From the NCBI RefSeq assembly GCF_003576645.1, contig NC_044925.1, positions 8,443,657 through 8,507,656 on the forward strand: a stretch of DNA of 64,000 bases, in the 5' to 3' direction. Positions 10,221-21,800 of this stretch are shown here, in pieces. Each line of letters starts with the position of its first letter. The first letter of the stretch is position 1. The notes under the pieces are model-generated. The model did not search any database. It was not told the DNA's origin and was given only the letters and a program-made list of their open reading frames with translations. This DNA comes from Ipomoea triloba (Eukaryota > Streptophyta > Magnoliopsida > Solanales > Convolvulaceae). The position numbers and the translations under genes are program-made.

Positions 10221-13200
10221 TCATTCCAATTCTATCATTCCCAATTCTAACCTTAGTTGAGAGAATCTATTTTCACATAATGCTTTTGTGAAAATATCTG
10301 CTAGTTGCTCCTCCGTTGCAACATATTCCAAAGTAATGTCCTTCTTCTCAACATGATCTCGGATGAAGTGATACTTAATATCAATATGCTTTGTTCTAGA
10401 ATGTAATACTGGATTGTGGGTGATGGCAATAGCACTTGTATTGTCACACATGATTTTAACCTCCTTACACTCAACCCCATAATCCAGTAATTGTTGCTTC
10501 ATCCATAAAACCTGAGCTCAGCAACTTCCAGCTGCTACATACTCTGCCTCAGCGGTGCTTGTAGCTATCGAATGCTGTTTCTTGCTAAACCATGAGACAA
10601 GTCTTCTACCTAGAAACTGACATGTCCCTGATGTGCTTTTTCGATCTATCTTACAGCCGGCAAAGTCCGCATCTGAATAACCCATAAGTTCGAAAGATCC
10701 ACCTCTCGAATACCAAAGTCCAACACTTTGCGTACCTTTGAGATATCTGAGAATCCTTTTAGATGCATTTAAGTGACTTTCCTTAGGACTTGCCTGAAAC
10801 CTAGCACATACACCTACTGCAAAGGATATATCTGGTCTACTAGCAGTTAAATAGAGAAGAGATCCGATGATACCTCGATAAGTTGTCTGATCGACCTCTC
10901 GACCTTCACTGTCGACATCGATACGTAGAGAGGTTCCCATGGGTACTTTGACTGAGGATTTCCCTTCTATATTGTATTTTCTGAGCAGATCCTTGGTGTA
11001 TTTCTCCTGATTGATGAAGATGCCTTCCTTAAGCTGTCTCACTTGTAATCCAAGGAAGTAGTTTAGTTCTCCCATCATGCTCATCTCGAACTTCCCTTTC
11101 ATCAATCTGGAGAACTTCTCGCACAGGTCTGGATTGGTGCTTCCAAAAATGATATCGTCCACATAGATTTGCACCAATAAAATGTGATCCCCGTCCTTAA
11201 TTCTAAACAATGCTTTGTCCACTAGGCCTTTGGTGAACCCACACTGAATTAGAAAAGAGGATAAGGTATCATACCAAGCTCTCGGAGCTTGTTTTAAGCC
11301 GTAAAGTGCCTTCTTTAATTTGTATACTTTGTCAGCTCCCACGTCCTTCAAGAAACCCGGAGGTTGTTCAACGTACACCTCTTCTTCGAGAAGTCCGTTC
11401 AGAAAAGCGCTCTTGACATCCATTTGATATACCTTAAAGTCTTTGAAGGCGGCATATGCGAGAAAGATGCGTATGGCTTCGAGACGTGCCACTGGAGCGA
11501 AGGTTTCATCAAAATCTATTCCTTCCTCCTGACAGTAGCCTTTGGCAACAAGTCTGGCCTTGTTCCTAACAATAATTCCATCCTCATTCATCTTGTTTCT
11601 GAAAACCCACTTTGTACCAATGACATTCTGATGATGAGGTCTCGGAACTAGTTCCCAAACATCGTTCCGTTCAAACTGATGAAGTTCCTCTTGCATGGCT
11701 TGCACCCAATCTGGATCACATAGAGCCTCATCGATCACCTTAGGCTCTATTTGAGATAGAAAGCAAGCAAACATGCTTTCTCTGTATGCTGATCTGGTTC
11801 GAACTCTGTCACGTACATCTCCGATCACTTGATCAGCAGGGTGACTTCTCAGCCATCTTAGGTCGGGTTGCGGCTCCTCAGTTGATACTTCCATTGAAGG
11901 TTGAGATATGGGTTGAACATCTATGATCTGGTTTTGATCAACTGAGTCAGGCGCTTTCTTCTTGGTAGACTCTTCATCATCTGATTCTGACTGGAGTTCC
12001 GCTACGTCTCGAACTATAGACTGCTTGTCTTCGAGAGGTAAGTTTGATCTCTCGATAGACTCTGGCTGATCTTCCTCAGCTGCTTCCGTTGTCTTTGATG
12101 GTTGATCTGTCGATGCCCTTTCATCAAAGGTAACATGTATGGACTCTTCAACCACTAAACTCCGCTTGTTGAAGACTCTGAATGCTTTGCTTGTTGATGA
12201 GTATCCTAGAAATACTCCATCATCTGCCTTTTCTTCAAAAGTTCTTAGTTGAGCCTTCCCATTGTTGTGGATATAGCATTTGCACCCGAATGTGTGGAAG
12301 TGGCTTACATTCGGTTTTCTTTCATTCCACAACTCATATGGAGTCTTTCCAACTCCTTTCACGATCAAGGACCGATTTTGGGTATAGCACGCTGTGTTGA
12401 TTGCTTCTGCCCAAAATCCTTGTGATATGTTGGCTTGTGAGATCATGGTCCTTGCGGCTTCTTTGAGAGTTCTATTCCTTCTTTCAGCAACCCCGTTCTG
12501 TTGAGGCGTTCGAGTAGCTGACAGTTGATGATGAATCCCGTTCTCGTTGCAGTAGCTCTCGATTACTTGATTTATGAACTCTCCACCTTGATCTGACCGG
12601 ATCTTTAGTATCGAGACATCCTTTTCAACTTGAACTTGCTTCAAGAGATTTGGCAGGGCAATTTTTGTCTCACTTTTCTTGGTTAAGAACACGGTCCATG
12701 TGAATCTTGTGTAGTCATCTACTACCACAAGAGTGTACTTCTTTCCCTTTATGCTGGGTGGATCCACTAGGCCAAATAAGTCCATGTGAAGAAGACTTAA
12801 TGGTCTGGTGGATGATGTCTCGGCTTTGCTCTTAAAGGAGGATTTGATCTGTTTGCACCGTTGACATGCCTCACAAATTTTATCCTTTCGAGACGTCACT
12901 TTGGGCAGTCCTTCCACTAAGTTCCTCTTAGTAAGCTTGTTGATAGTCTTGAAGTTCAGATGACTAAGCTTACTATGCCAATCCCAGCATAAATCTTCCT
13001 TGCTCCTTGCTAGCATACATAGGGATGGTTTTGCAGACCTCCAATCCACTATGTACATGTTTCCTTTCCTTGCTGCTTCCAAGACGACTTCGAGAGATTC
13101 CTCGTTCATAATCTGACATTTGCTTTTGGTGAAGACAACCTTGTAGCCTTTGTCACAGAACTGGCTTGTACTAAGGAGATTGAACTTGAGCCCTTCGACG

Positions 13201-13394
13201 TAGGATACTCCCTTAATAACCAGCTCATTCTTTTGAATTTCACCAACAGCTTTTGTGCGTCCCTTCTTCTCGTTGTCGCCAAATGTCACCAAGGGACCTT
13301 CGATAGGTTGGATGTTCTCTAGCAGTGTTAGATTTCCCGTCATATGTCTCGAACATCCACTGTCAATGAACCACATGTCCCTGGTGTCCTGCAA
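10221..13394 (-). pseudogene. copia pol (protease, integrase, RT, RNase H) with one in-frame stop
   Basis: Polyprotein read from about 13394. The protease motif DSG is at residues 11-13. The integrase zinc motif is H140, H145, C174, C177, and its catalytic triad is D205, D268, E304 ('[13 protein letters not shown]'). RT spans about 560-820 with 'YVDDIIFGS' at 744. RNase H begins near 885 ('[17 protein letters not shown]'). The frame stops at a TGA around 10515, directly after '[10 protein letters not shown]'. It continues in the same frame to 10221 with 'ICDN'-like and 'ADIFTKAL' motifs, so a single nonsense change cuts off the RNase H C-terminus. Pol lies in the -1 frame relative to gag, so expression would need a frameshift or splicing, or one indel has occurred. 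Confidence 0.92.
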
Positions 13395-13399
13395 GGCAA

Positions 13400-15637
13400 T
13401 TAAGCAAGTTTAGGTACCCAAACTTTGGGTCCTGGTGGGTTAGTGAGTTTAGGCATCCATTTATACCTTGTGCCCATTATTCCAGGCCTAGGCGCAATGT
13501 AGCCATTGTACGTTTGATAATTATAAGGAATACTAGCAAAAGTTTTAGGCCTCTTTGGTGCATAAATCAACTTAGGTAGAGACTTTTCGACCGGCTTATG
13601 CACCATGCCTTTCATACGCTGTTTGGTCATGTGAAATTGCTGAAAGTGAGGTTTCTTCCAGAACTTGTGATTTGATGACCAATTCTCACTAGATGGATAG
13701 AGTCTTCCTTTCTCCATCCGTGAGTTCCTAACTATGTGGATCTCAGACCTTCCATATTTGCCTTGAGGTGCATTATATGGAATGTAGCTCTTTTTGTACT
13801 TGGAATGGCCTTGCGAGAGATAGCAAGGTGATCTCTCGATATTGTTTACCCGGCCATTCTTCGTAGCTTTCCTATACTTTCCATTGCTGGTGTATAGGGA
13901 CGGTTTATGAATAGCTACTCTGGTCTTTTCTGTTGGTCCTTTATGACCTTTATTTGGTTTGGGTTGAGATCCTCCATTTCTTGAAGTTCCCAAACCATTG
14001 GTCTGTTTATCTCTCGAGAGATGGTCTTGATGGAACCCTAGACCGGTTCTATCACTTGTAGGTCTGTGATCAACCACCATTTTCTCCATAGCTTTGGAGG
14101 AATTAGTGTATGATGCTATGACCTTTCGAAGATTAAGCTCTCTCGTCTCTCGAGCTTTGCACTCTTCAGATAGTAGGATTACTTTGGCTTCTAACTCACT
14201 TACTTTGAGAGTCAGCTCCAAATTCTCTTTCGAGACGTTCTTAAGCATATCTCTTTCAGCAGTTAGCTTGCTGTTTTCATCCATCACTCTAGCATGAGTG
14301 CTATTGGCGATGTTAAGGTTCCTTCTGAGCGATTCCAACATCTCGAAGGGGTCCTCATCGCTTTTAAATGAAGAACAACGAGAGGTAGAAGTAGAGCAGC
14401 GAGATGTAGGAGTAGAGGTTACCTCGTTGTCAATGGCCATTAGGCATTGATTCTCCTCTTCCTCGGTGTATAAGCAGATGAGCCCCCTCTCATCCTCTGA
14501 GCTGCTGCTGCTTTCGCTGGAGCTCGACGTCTCGGACTCCTCGATTGTCCTCTCGAATTCTTCAGCAACAAGCGCCTTCCTGCGCTGATACGTCTTTGAT
14601 GATCCTTTGAAGCCACCTTGTGTTGGCTTCTCCCTGGATTCCTCTATTCTCTTGGAATCCTTGCCTTCTTGGCCCTGATGCTTGCTTACTAGTGGGTAAG
14701 GGCATTCGGCCTTGAAATGTCCCGGTCTTCTACAGTTGTAGCATAGACCCTGATTTTCCTCCTCCGTCCTTCTGGATGGATATCTCTCATTTTTCCTTCT
14801 TGAGGAGGAAGGTGAACTTTTGTTGCTCTCCTGGTTCATCTTCATGTATTTCCTGAACTTTCTCACAAAGAGAGCAAACTGTTCGTCAGACATAACATTC
14901 ATAGGATTAGAGTCTGACCTTGAAGATGTGGATGGTTGCTCAGCAACAAGTGCTACGTTTCGTCGATCCACAATGTCCTCATCTCTTGGGAACATCTCGA
15001 ACTCGAAGGCTTTGAGATCCCGGAAGAGTTTGTCTGTTGTGGTTTCCTTCAGATCTCGGTGATCTCTCATCGTGATCACCTTTACTTCCCACTCCTTAGT
15101 GAGGCCACGTAAGACCTTCAGGTTCAGCTCCTTTTGTGGGATCTCCTTTTCAAGGTCACTGATCTCGGTTGTGAGCTTCATGAACCGAGACTCCATGCTG
15201 TCGATGCTCTCTCCTGGCTTCATCTTGAAGTCTTCGAACTTCTTCATGGCCACGGTGAGCTTGTTTTCCTTTTCCTGTTCGTCACCTTCACCAATTAACA
15301 TCAAAGTATCCCATACCTCTTTTGCCGTTTTGCACTTCCTCACTTTTGGGAAGATGGTTTCGTCTATAGCTCTGAAGAGAATATCCTTGGCAATATTGTC
15401 CAGGTTGTTTCTCTTCCTATCATCACTGGTCCATTCTTCCCTAGGTTTTGGGATGTACTTTGGTGTTTCTTGGGTTTGAACTGCAGCAGTATTAACCATT
15501 AGGATCTTGACTGGTCCAGAAGTTATAACCTCGGCCATCTCATCATGGAGGGCTGATAAGTACGCAAGCATGCGTGTTTTCCAGTCGTCAAACCTGCTAA
15601 GATCAAAGAGAAGATGTCTCGACAACATGCTGTCCAT
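13400..15637 (-). CDS. copia Gag, 745 aa
   Basis: Structural capsid/nucleocapsid protein. The UBN2-type Gag core spans about 15-260 ('[20 protein letters not shown]', '[20 protein letters not shown]'). A CCHC zinc knuckle is at C299, C302, H307, C312 ('[14 protein letters not shown]'). A serine-rich acidic stretch follows at about 360-400, then a long coiled coil at about 430-520. The basic tail ends '[10 protein letters not shown]', the usual junction before the protease. The extended C-terminal half is typical of Sirevirus Gags. The start ATG lies about 100 bp after the PBS. Confidence 0.93.
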   Translation of the reverse strand: MDSMLSRHLLFDLSRFDDWKTRMLAYLSALHDEMAEVITSGPVKILMVNTAAVQTQETPKYIPKPREEWTSDDRKRNNLDNIAKDILFRAIDETIFPKVRKCKTAKEVWDTLMLIGEGDEQEKENKLTVAMKKFEDFKMKPGESIDSMESRFMKLTTEISDLEKEIPQKELNLKVLRGLTKEWEVKVITMRDHRDLKETTTDKLFRDLKAFEFEMFPRDEDIVDRRNVALVAEQPSTSSRSDSNPMNVMSDEQFALFVRKFRKYMKMNQESNKSSPSSSRRKNERYPSRRTEEENQGLCYNCRRPGHFKAECPYPLVSKHQGQEGKDSKRIEESREKPTQGGFKGSSKTYQRRKALVAEEFERTIEESETSSSSESSSSSEDERGLICLYTEEEENQCLMAIDNEVTSTPTSRCSTSTSRCSSFKSDEDPFEMLESLRRNLNIANSTHARVMDENSKLTAERDMLKNVSKENLELTLKVSELEAKVILLSEECKARETRELNLRKVIASYTNSSKAMEKMVVDHRPTSDRTGLGFHQDHLSRDKQTNGLGTSRNGGSQPKPNKGHKGPTEKTRVAIHKPSLYTSNGKYRKATKNGRVNNIERSPCYLSQGHSKYKKSYIPYNAPQGKYGRSEIHIVRNSRMEKGRLYPSSENWSSNHKFWKKPHFQQFHMTKQRMKGMVHKPVEKSLPKLIYAPKRPKTFASIPYNYQTYNGYIAPRPGIMGTRYKWMPKLTNPPGPKVWVPKLA

Positions 15638-15736
15638 ATTGAAAAATTATCTCGTGCTTTGAAAATATTTAAGAAGATTTTTCAAAGAAGGATCTCTAGG
15701 CAATATAAACAAAGGTTTATATCGATCAGAGAACTT

Positions 15737-15748
15737 GCTCTGATACCA
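15737..15748 (-). other. primer binding site (initiator tRNA-Met type)
   Basis: On the coding strand TGGTATCAGAGC, the standard plant copia PBS, two bases after the end of the 5' LTR (15751). Confidence 0.95.
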
Positions 15749-15750
15749 AT

Positions 15751-17539
15751 TGTTGGTCCCAAGGGGATGGGGTACAAGTCTAGAGGGGGGGGGGAATAGA
15801 CTTGTATAAGATTTTGCAAATCTTTTCGACCTCTCGTGTGTATTGAACTTAGGATGTTTAGGTTCGATACCTCACGAGGTGAAGACAAAGTTTTATGCGC
15901 AGCGGAAATGTTATCCCCTTTTAGTTAGCACGAGTTTGAGTTAGTTCGAGAGGTGTGTTTATATGCAGTGCAATCGAGAGGTTAGCGAGAGATAAAAACA
16001 GTAAGTAAATGCAAGAGAGATTTTTAAGTGGTTCGGCCAACCCGCCTACGTCCACTCTTCTTCCAGAAACTCCCTGGAAGGATTGCACTAAAAACTTCCC
16101 TTTTTAGTACAATATCGAGCGCTTGAGCTTTGATCACGAAGCCCGCCTCAAGCCTCAGGTTTTTCGCCCCGCTTCTTGTTACTCCACCTCTCGAGCACTT
16201 GACCTTTGATCACCAAGCCCGCGTCAAGCCTCAGGATCTTCACAAGACAGCTCCCAGGTTACTCCGCCTCTCCAAGGTCTTTCTCCCCGCTTCCAGCTAC
16301 TCCACCTCTCGAGCACTTGACCTTTGATCACCAAGCCCGCGTCAAGCCTCAGGTTTCTTTCACTCGGACAGCTGCCAGGTTACTCCACCTCTCTTGCTTA
16401 ATCCAAAGCAAGGTGTTTTTGGTTGTCACAGTTGAATGTAACAGACTCCAATCTGACCACAAGCTATCGTTGAATCAACTTCGATGTAGAGCAGCTTTGG
16501 TCACCTTCTGGATGTATAACAGTTTAGCTTTGTAACTCTCTTCGAACACTAAGATGTGTTCTCTCGCTGTATTGAATATCAGGATGATATTCCAAGTTAA
16601 GCACTTTGCACTGGAACGTTTTTATCAGACACCTCTTGTTAACCTCTTGACCTCTTTCACAACCCCTGTTTCTTCTGTGTCTTTACGTCCTTATATATGA
16701 GAGTAGAGGAATAATTCCGTTGGAGGGAAAATTATTCCGTTTGAAATTTGTCTCCCATGCTGATCATGGGTCTTGCATATTTTCAGCATATTTCATAGAG
16801 TGGTGATCTTGTAACTTGAACCTCTTTGTCTTGTAGTGAATGTTCCATAGTTCACTTTTCTTGAGTCCATGCTCCACTTTCGTCTTTTGGTAAAAGTTAC
16901 TCTTTTTATATTCCCATTATTCCTTGTTTGTAGGGAATCAGACCACTTCAGCATTGGTGCACCTTTTGACCGTTTGTGGTGGAAATCTGACGTGTCATCC
17001 ATTTCCGCCCATTTTGAAATCTTCACGTTCGGCACCTCTTCATTATTCCATCTCCATGATATTCTTCTTCTCCAAACTTTAAGTATGACCGTCATTCAGC
17101 TTTGTTGGAGAATTGTTAGTGTATCGAGACCAAGGTTGATATCTTGATCGCTTGATGTCTCGAACTCAAATATCGAGAGGTCTATCTCTCGAACTCTGTT
17201 TATGTCTCGAACTGGATAACTGTATCGAGAGGTCCTACCTCTCGAACTCTGCTTATGTCTCGAGACTTAGTTGATGTCTCGCAGACCCTTATTCCTCCAG
17301 TGTTGTCCCATGCCTTCTTCTGATCTGTCTATATGATTACAATACACGAGACTTCTAAGATGTTCAAACAAATTTACCTCAAGCTTAAATATTTTCCGAG
17401 TTGAGCTCAAAGTTACTCGGTTGTATTTTCGCTCTTGGTTTACTTGTCGAACTTACAGTGTTTTGCCTATGCGTCGAGACTCGGGGATTTCTACTTAACA
17501 GTTGGTATCATCAAAACCTATTACATGATGTTCCTAACA
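15751..17539 (-). repeat. 5' LTR of the large copia element
   Basis: 1789 bp, same structure as the 3' LTR: triple repeat with 'tttgatcaccaagcccgc', TATA motif and TCGAGA cluster (about 17153-17286). It is followed by the TSD copy CGCAT at 17540-17544. Confidence 0.95.
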
Positions 17540-17905
17540 CGCATAACTCATCTTGCACTACTCAAGTGATTAATATACATAATTGAGATGAATGTGCGGA
17601 ATTCGTGGCCAGAATACACAAAATGTCAAAACAGAATGCACAGAATATCATCACAACATACACATAACTCATCTTAATGTTTACACTACTCCAATGGTTA
17701 ACACACACAATCCATAACAATAATACACATAATTCATAATCATAATGTACATAAATTATAACACCAAATACTTACACATCAGAACCTACGCATAACTCAT
17801 CTTACACTACTCAAGTGATTAACATACATAATTGAGATGAATGTACAGAATTTGTGGTCAGAATACACAGAATGCACAGAATATCATCACAACATACACA
17901 TAATT
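17540..17905. repeat. second unit of the A1 tandem repeat, with intact pre-insertion sequence
   Basis: Positions 17782-17800 read 'cagaacctacgcataact', exactly the sequence expected if the copia element were removed from 5174-17550. The repeat period in the pre-insertion element is about 251 bp. Confidence 0.9.
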
Positions 17906-18046
17906 CATCTTATAAGTTAACGGCCGATGGGAAACAGAATTTCCAAAAAAAAAGGCGTTAATTAAAAAGATCCAAAACGCCGTTTTGGATCGGGGTGCAC
18001 AATGCATTATGCATCTTGGTCCACGATATAAATTGCCATCAATCTC

Positions 18047-18893
18047 CCTTACTTTGATTTAGTTCTTAGTTCTTAAATCTTGACTATTTAGTTTTTACTA
18101 ATTGCTACTTTACTAACTTTAGTTATTGCCTTGTTGGCTACAATGACACTATTTGTCTGAACCAAAAGACATTAGGTTGGTATGTTATTCATGAGTTTTG
18201 GGTTTTATTCCAAAACTCAAGTAGCAATTTGCCTCCAATCCTACCTTGATATGAAAAATAGCAATCTAAGTCTTTTTCCTTTCTTAGCACAACTGTAATT
18301 CTTGTAATACATTTATTTAACTTGTGTTTGTAGTTTATAGTGGTGACTAATAATTTTAAATTGTGTCATTTGCCTATTTGAGCAAAAAGATGAATAGAAG
18401 AACTTTAAATCTCCCAGACAACTATTACATCCTTAGATGTGCCTACAATCCAATGAGGGGATTAATCAATGTATCTGTCAGTAGAAACTCTGGATTACTC
18501 CCAAAAATGACAATTGACAAACTTTGTTTCTACATAATGACTGTCCATATGTTTCTACACATCAAGTTACAAGGGATCTTTTCATCCATGCTTAATTTCA
18601 GTATACCAGAAATGACAACAAATATGTGTCAAGCAAAACTACTGCTATGGTAGAAATGTAGAACTACAGGAAGGAAATGGGAAAATCTGCACAACATTAA
18701 GTTATTGTGTAAGAGCTTTAGTTCACTCTAATCTATAGATCTGAAAGTAGTCTAGTAAGCATCATTAAGTATTAAAATATGGGTAAGCAACAGTAATTGC
18801 TCTTCTTAACATTTTACGTTTACATGAGAGTTTTGAGGACAACATTCTCCATTCAAAACTGTGTACTTGTGAGAGTGGATCCACTATATACTT
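18047..18893. other. intergenic, downstream of the NPR-like gene
   Basis: AT-rich sequence that probably includes the 3' UTR of the minus-strand NPR-like gene near 18894. A 96-codon plus-strand ORF at 18363-18653 has no recognisable domain and is probably chance. Confidence 0.5.
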
Positions 18894-21800
18894 TCACATT
18901 TTCCTAAATTTATAACTCATATGGTCTTTCAGAGAATTGCAAGACGAAGATGAAGACAAGCCAGAGCAACGATTTTCAGCCTTGTCCTTGTTGAATGCCC
19001 TTTGGACATCATCTTTGAGCTCTTTAAATCGCTTCCTCTTAATTTTTTGCTCCTCTGAAGTGCCCTTCTCTAGGTAGAATAGATCAGGTAAGTCGTCCTC
19101 CATGAACTTATCCAGAACAAGAGAGCAATTGGGAAAATAACGTCGGCCCAGCTCCACTGCAAACTCATAAAAATGGCAATTTAAGAATAATGATTCCAGA
19201 AACAGAAATTTATAATCTTGCATTCAAGAGGTCTTTTACTAGGTAAAAGAAATTTAAGTTCGATAACCATATGCATGAGATTGAAAATTAGAACATGTTT
19301 GAAAAGATGAAACTACTGCCAAAATATAAACACCCTTTGGAATTCAAGGTTCGAAAAAATTAATTCAAACTCACAGTATAAACCCCTGTGCAAATTCAAG
19401 GTTCTCTTTCATCCTTGCTTCTATATAATAGTATTTTTCTCTCATTTTTTTATTTTATTTGCATATTACCTTTATATGCCACATTTGAAAGCTCAATGGA
19501 GTTCCTTTTCTTTAGTGAAATTGTCAATGATGCAATATATCCAACTTTCTCTCAATCAAAGATAAATGGTATTTTCAATTACGTCTGAACCCCCTGCATT
19601 AATTTTAATGCAATAACTTTACCTGCCTTGATATGCCATTTGCTTGAATCTTGGTTTATATTATATTTCAAACAATGCTTCTTTGTATATGTAAAGGATT
19701 AAAAATAAGAGGTAGAAGTATCAATCCAATCAATGGAATTCAATGTCACATCAGTGACACATAAGTAATTGCTTGCTCTGACTGTTAATTAATTCCTCTT
19801 ACTATGGCTCATTTCTCAGTTTTTTTTTTTTTTGTTTTTTTTTTTCTTTCTTTCTGTTGTATTTAAATAAGCAGGGGAATAATTCTTATTGATACACCTC
19901 TTTCATTTCATGTCACCGTACACAAATGAAGTTATTAGACTAATGGAAAGCGGGCAAACCTGAACATAAGTCAGTCAAACCCGAAATTAATGGAGTGAGA
20001 GGGAGAAAGATACCTGTCTTTGAGAGGGCTTCTAACCTTGACAGAAGTCTATTTTTCTGCATTATTGGTGTCTCGTTCAAATCCACCTCCCTCAAATTCC
20101 CATTTGAACCTTTAGATGCCAAGAAACCGGCAAACTCAGCTGTCATCTCAGCATTTGCAATTTCCATGGCTAGTTTAGCTTCAAGGGGGAATAGTAGTCG
20201 TGCAAATGCCACTGTAATAGGTCATATGAATGTACATCAGTGATTTACTTGAACATACAGAACATTTGGTGTGCAGTAGATAGAATTGATGCTCAGATTT
20301 CAATCAGTGACAATTTAAAGCAACCTAGCAGAAGCTGGAGTTCTTTGGAAAACCTTAACCGTGATGCTTATTCAAAAATGCTTCTTGCCTCTTATTTAGC
20401 TTTATTATTAAAAGCCTTTTCAGTTTTTAGTGTTTGGCCTAGTTTATGTTTCTAAGCTTCACTAAACTGTAGACCAAACAAGCACTAAAAGTATAGTGGA
20501 AATATTTTAAGATCATTATTCACTTTCAATGGTGCTTATAAGGTAAAACTATCATCACAAACCCCATTCATTACCAAAATCAAAACAGTTTCAATGAAAC
20601 AATACTAAGGAGCACACAATTCATGATAATAGCTAACAAGTCTCATGCTGGGAAAACAGATATAATTTGCAGTATATCAGCATTTCCAAATTCCAAGTTA
20701 GGACACATCCAAAGTAGAAATTACCCATCCTGAGAAATAGGCTGCCAGAAGTATTGGAGGCATGCACATGGTAAAACAGTTTCAATACGAGATTGTATAC
20801 AAAAAATCATTTTTAATGCTTAAATCATTTTCATAGCTTTAAGGTTATGGATATATTACAGTCAGATTTTGAAGTATTGAAACATATGGATGCTGCACCA
20901 GGTTCATCTATCATTACCAAAGGTCAGAAGGATCGGCCTATTGAGAAAGACCGACCAGGTCATAACTACTCCCCATTTATCCGAAATAGTATTTTAGGCA
21001 TTACCCATGTCATAACCATTATCTAGACACACATCGTAGTCAGCAATAAGTGATGTTTTACTATGATTGATAGAGAATACAGTCTCCAGAAGTAGGCCTT
21101 GCTACAATGTGGAGAATCAAAGACTAGAATATCCAGAAATATACCTCTATTTTCCAGGTAAAGGAGTTTCATGTGCAGATCATCAGCCATCATTGGTGAA
21201 GAGGATAACCCATCTCCAGCCATTGGTTTCCTGAGCATCTCCCTCTCTAAGACATCAATACATATCCTGTCTTTGTTCGCTTCCTGGCCTTGTTCTGTTT
21301 TTGCATGATAATCTTTCGGCCTAGTTAACCGCCTGCAGATTCTAACTGCACTTTGTCCATCCCATGTTGACTCCAATACACAAGCCCCCTTTGTCAGAAG
21401 GGACACTATGATTGATGGCTCCTTGCGCATTGCGGCAATATGAAGCACAGTGTAACCCCGAGGATTCCGAAGGTTTACATCAGCTAAACCCAGACTTAGC
21501 ACCTCAGTCACAATCTTGGGATCACAATGCGCGATAGCATAATGAAGAGCATAGGCTTCATCTAGTGTTACATCAGACTCAGTCAGGAGAAGATTGACAA
21601 GTTCAACATCATCCGAGTCTAATGCCTTGTATATTCTCCTTATTCTTTTCTCACGCAGTGGATCTAGTGGCATGGCTTTATTTTCATCTGCCTGAGACTT
21701 GACCCGCTGCAATTTAATGCGCTCAGCAACCTCAAAGGGGACCTCTTTCTCAATAAATATGCTTTCAAGATCTGATCGAGCCACTCTATCAATGCATTCA

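Larger units (their letters stand above)
5188..17539 (-). mobile_element. Ty1/copia LTR retrotransposon, Sirevirus-like, with third ORF (12.35 kb)
   Basis: Complete element read on the minus strand: 5' LTR 15751-17539, PBS, gag, pol, spacer, third ORF, PPT, 3' LTR 5188-6998. LTR ends are TG...CA (TGTTAGGAAC...GGGACCAACA). The 5-bp TSD CGCAT is perfect (5183-5187 and 17540-17544). Gene order protease-integrase-RT-RNase H defines Ty1/copia. A long Gag with coiled coil plus an ORF between pol and the 3' LTR is the layout of the Sirevirus lineage. The only clear coding lesions are a TGA in RNase H and the frame change between gag and pol. LTR similarity and the intact TSD suggest a fairly young insertion. 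Confidence 0.93.
4690..18037. mobile_element. TIR element with 9-bp TSD (family A, copy A1), split by a copia retrotransposon
   Basis: The left end, from 4690, reads to CCGTGGACC. The right end, read on the minus strand from 18037, is GGCAATTTATATCGTGGACC. Both ends are flanked by the same 9-mer ATCAATCTC (4681-4689 and 18038-18046). Without the nested copia element and its 5-bp duplication the element would be about 991 bp. Its interior is a roughly 250-bp tandem repeat full of 'acataattcataa' and 'cagaatacacagaatg' words, with no ORF. Nine-base TSDs are typical of Mutator-like (MULE) transposition, so I infer a non-autonomous MULE. The near-identical ends of copies at 25244, 27971, 28787 and 56484 support the family. 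Confidence 0.85.
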
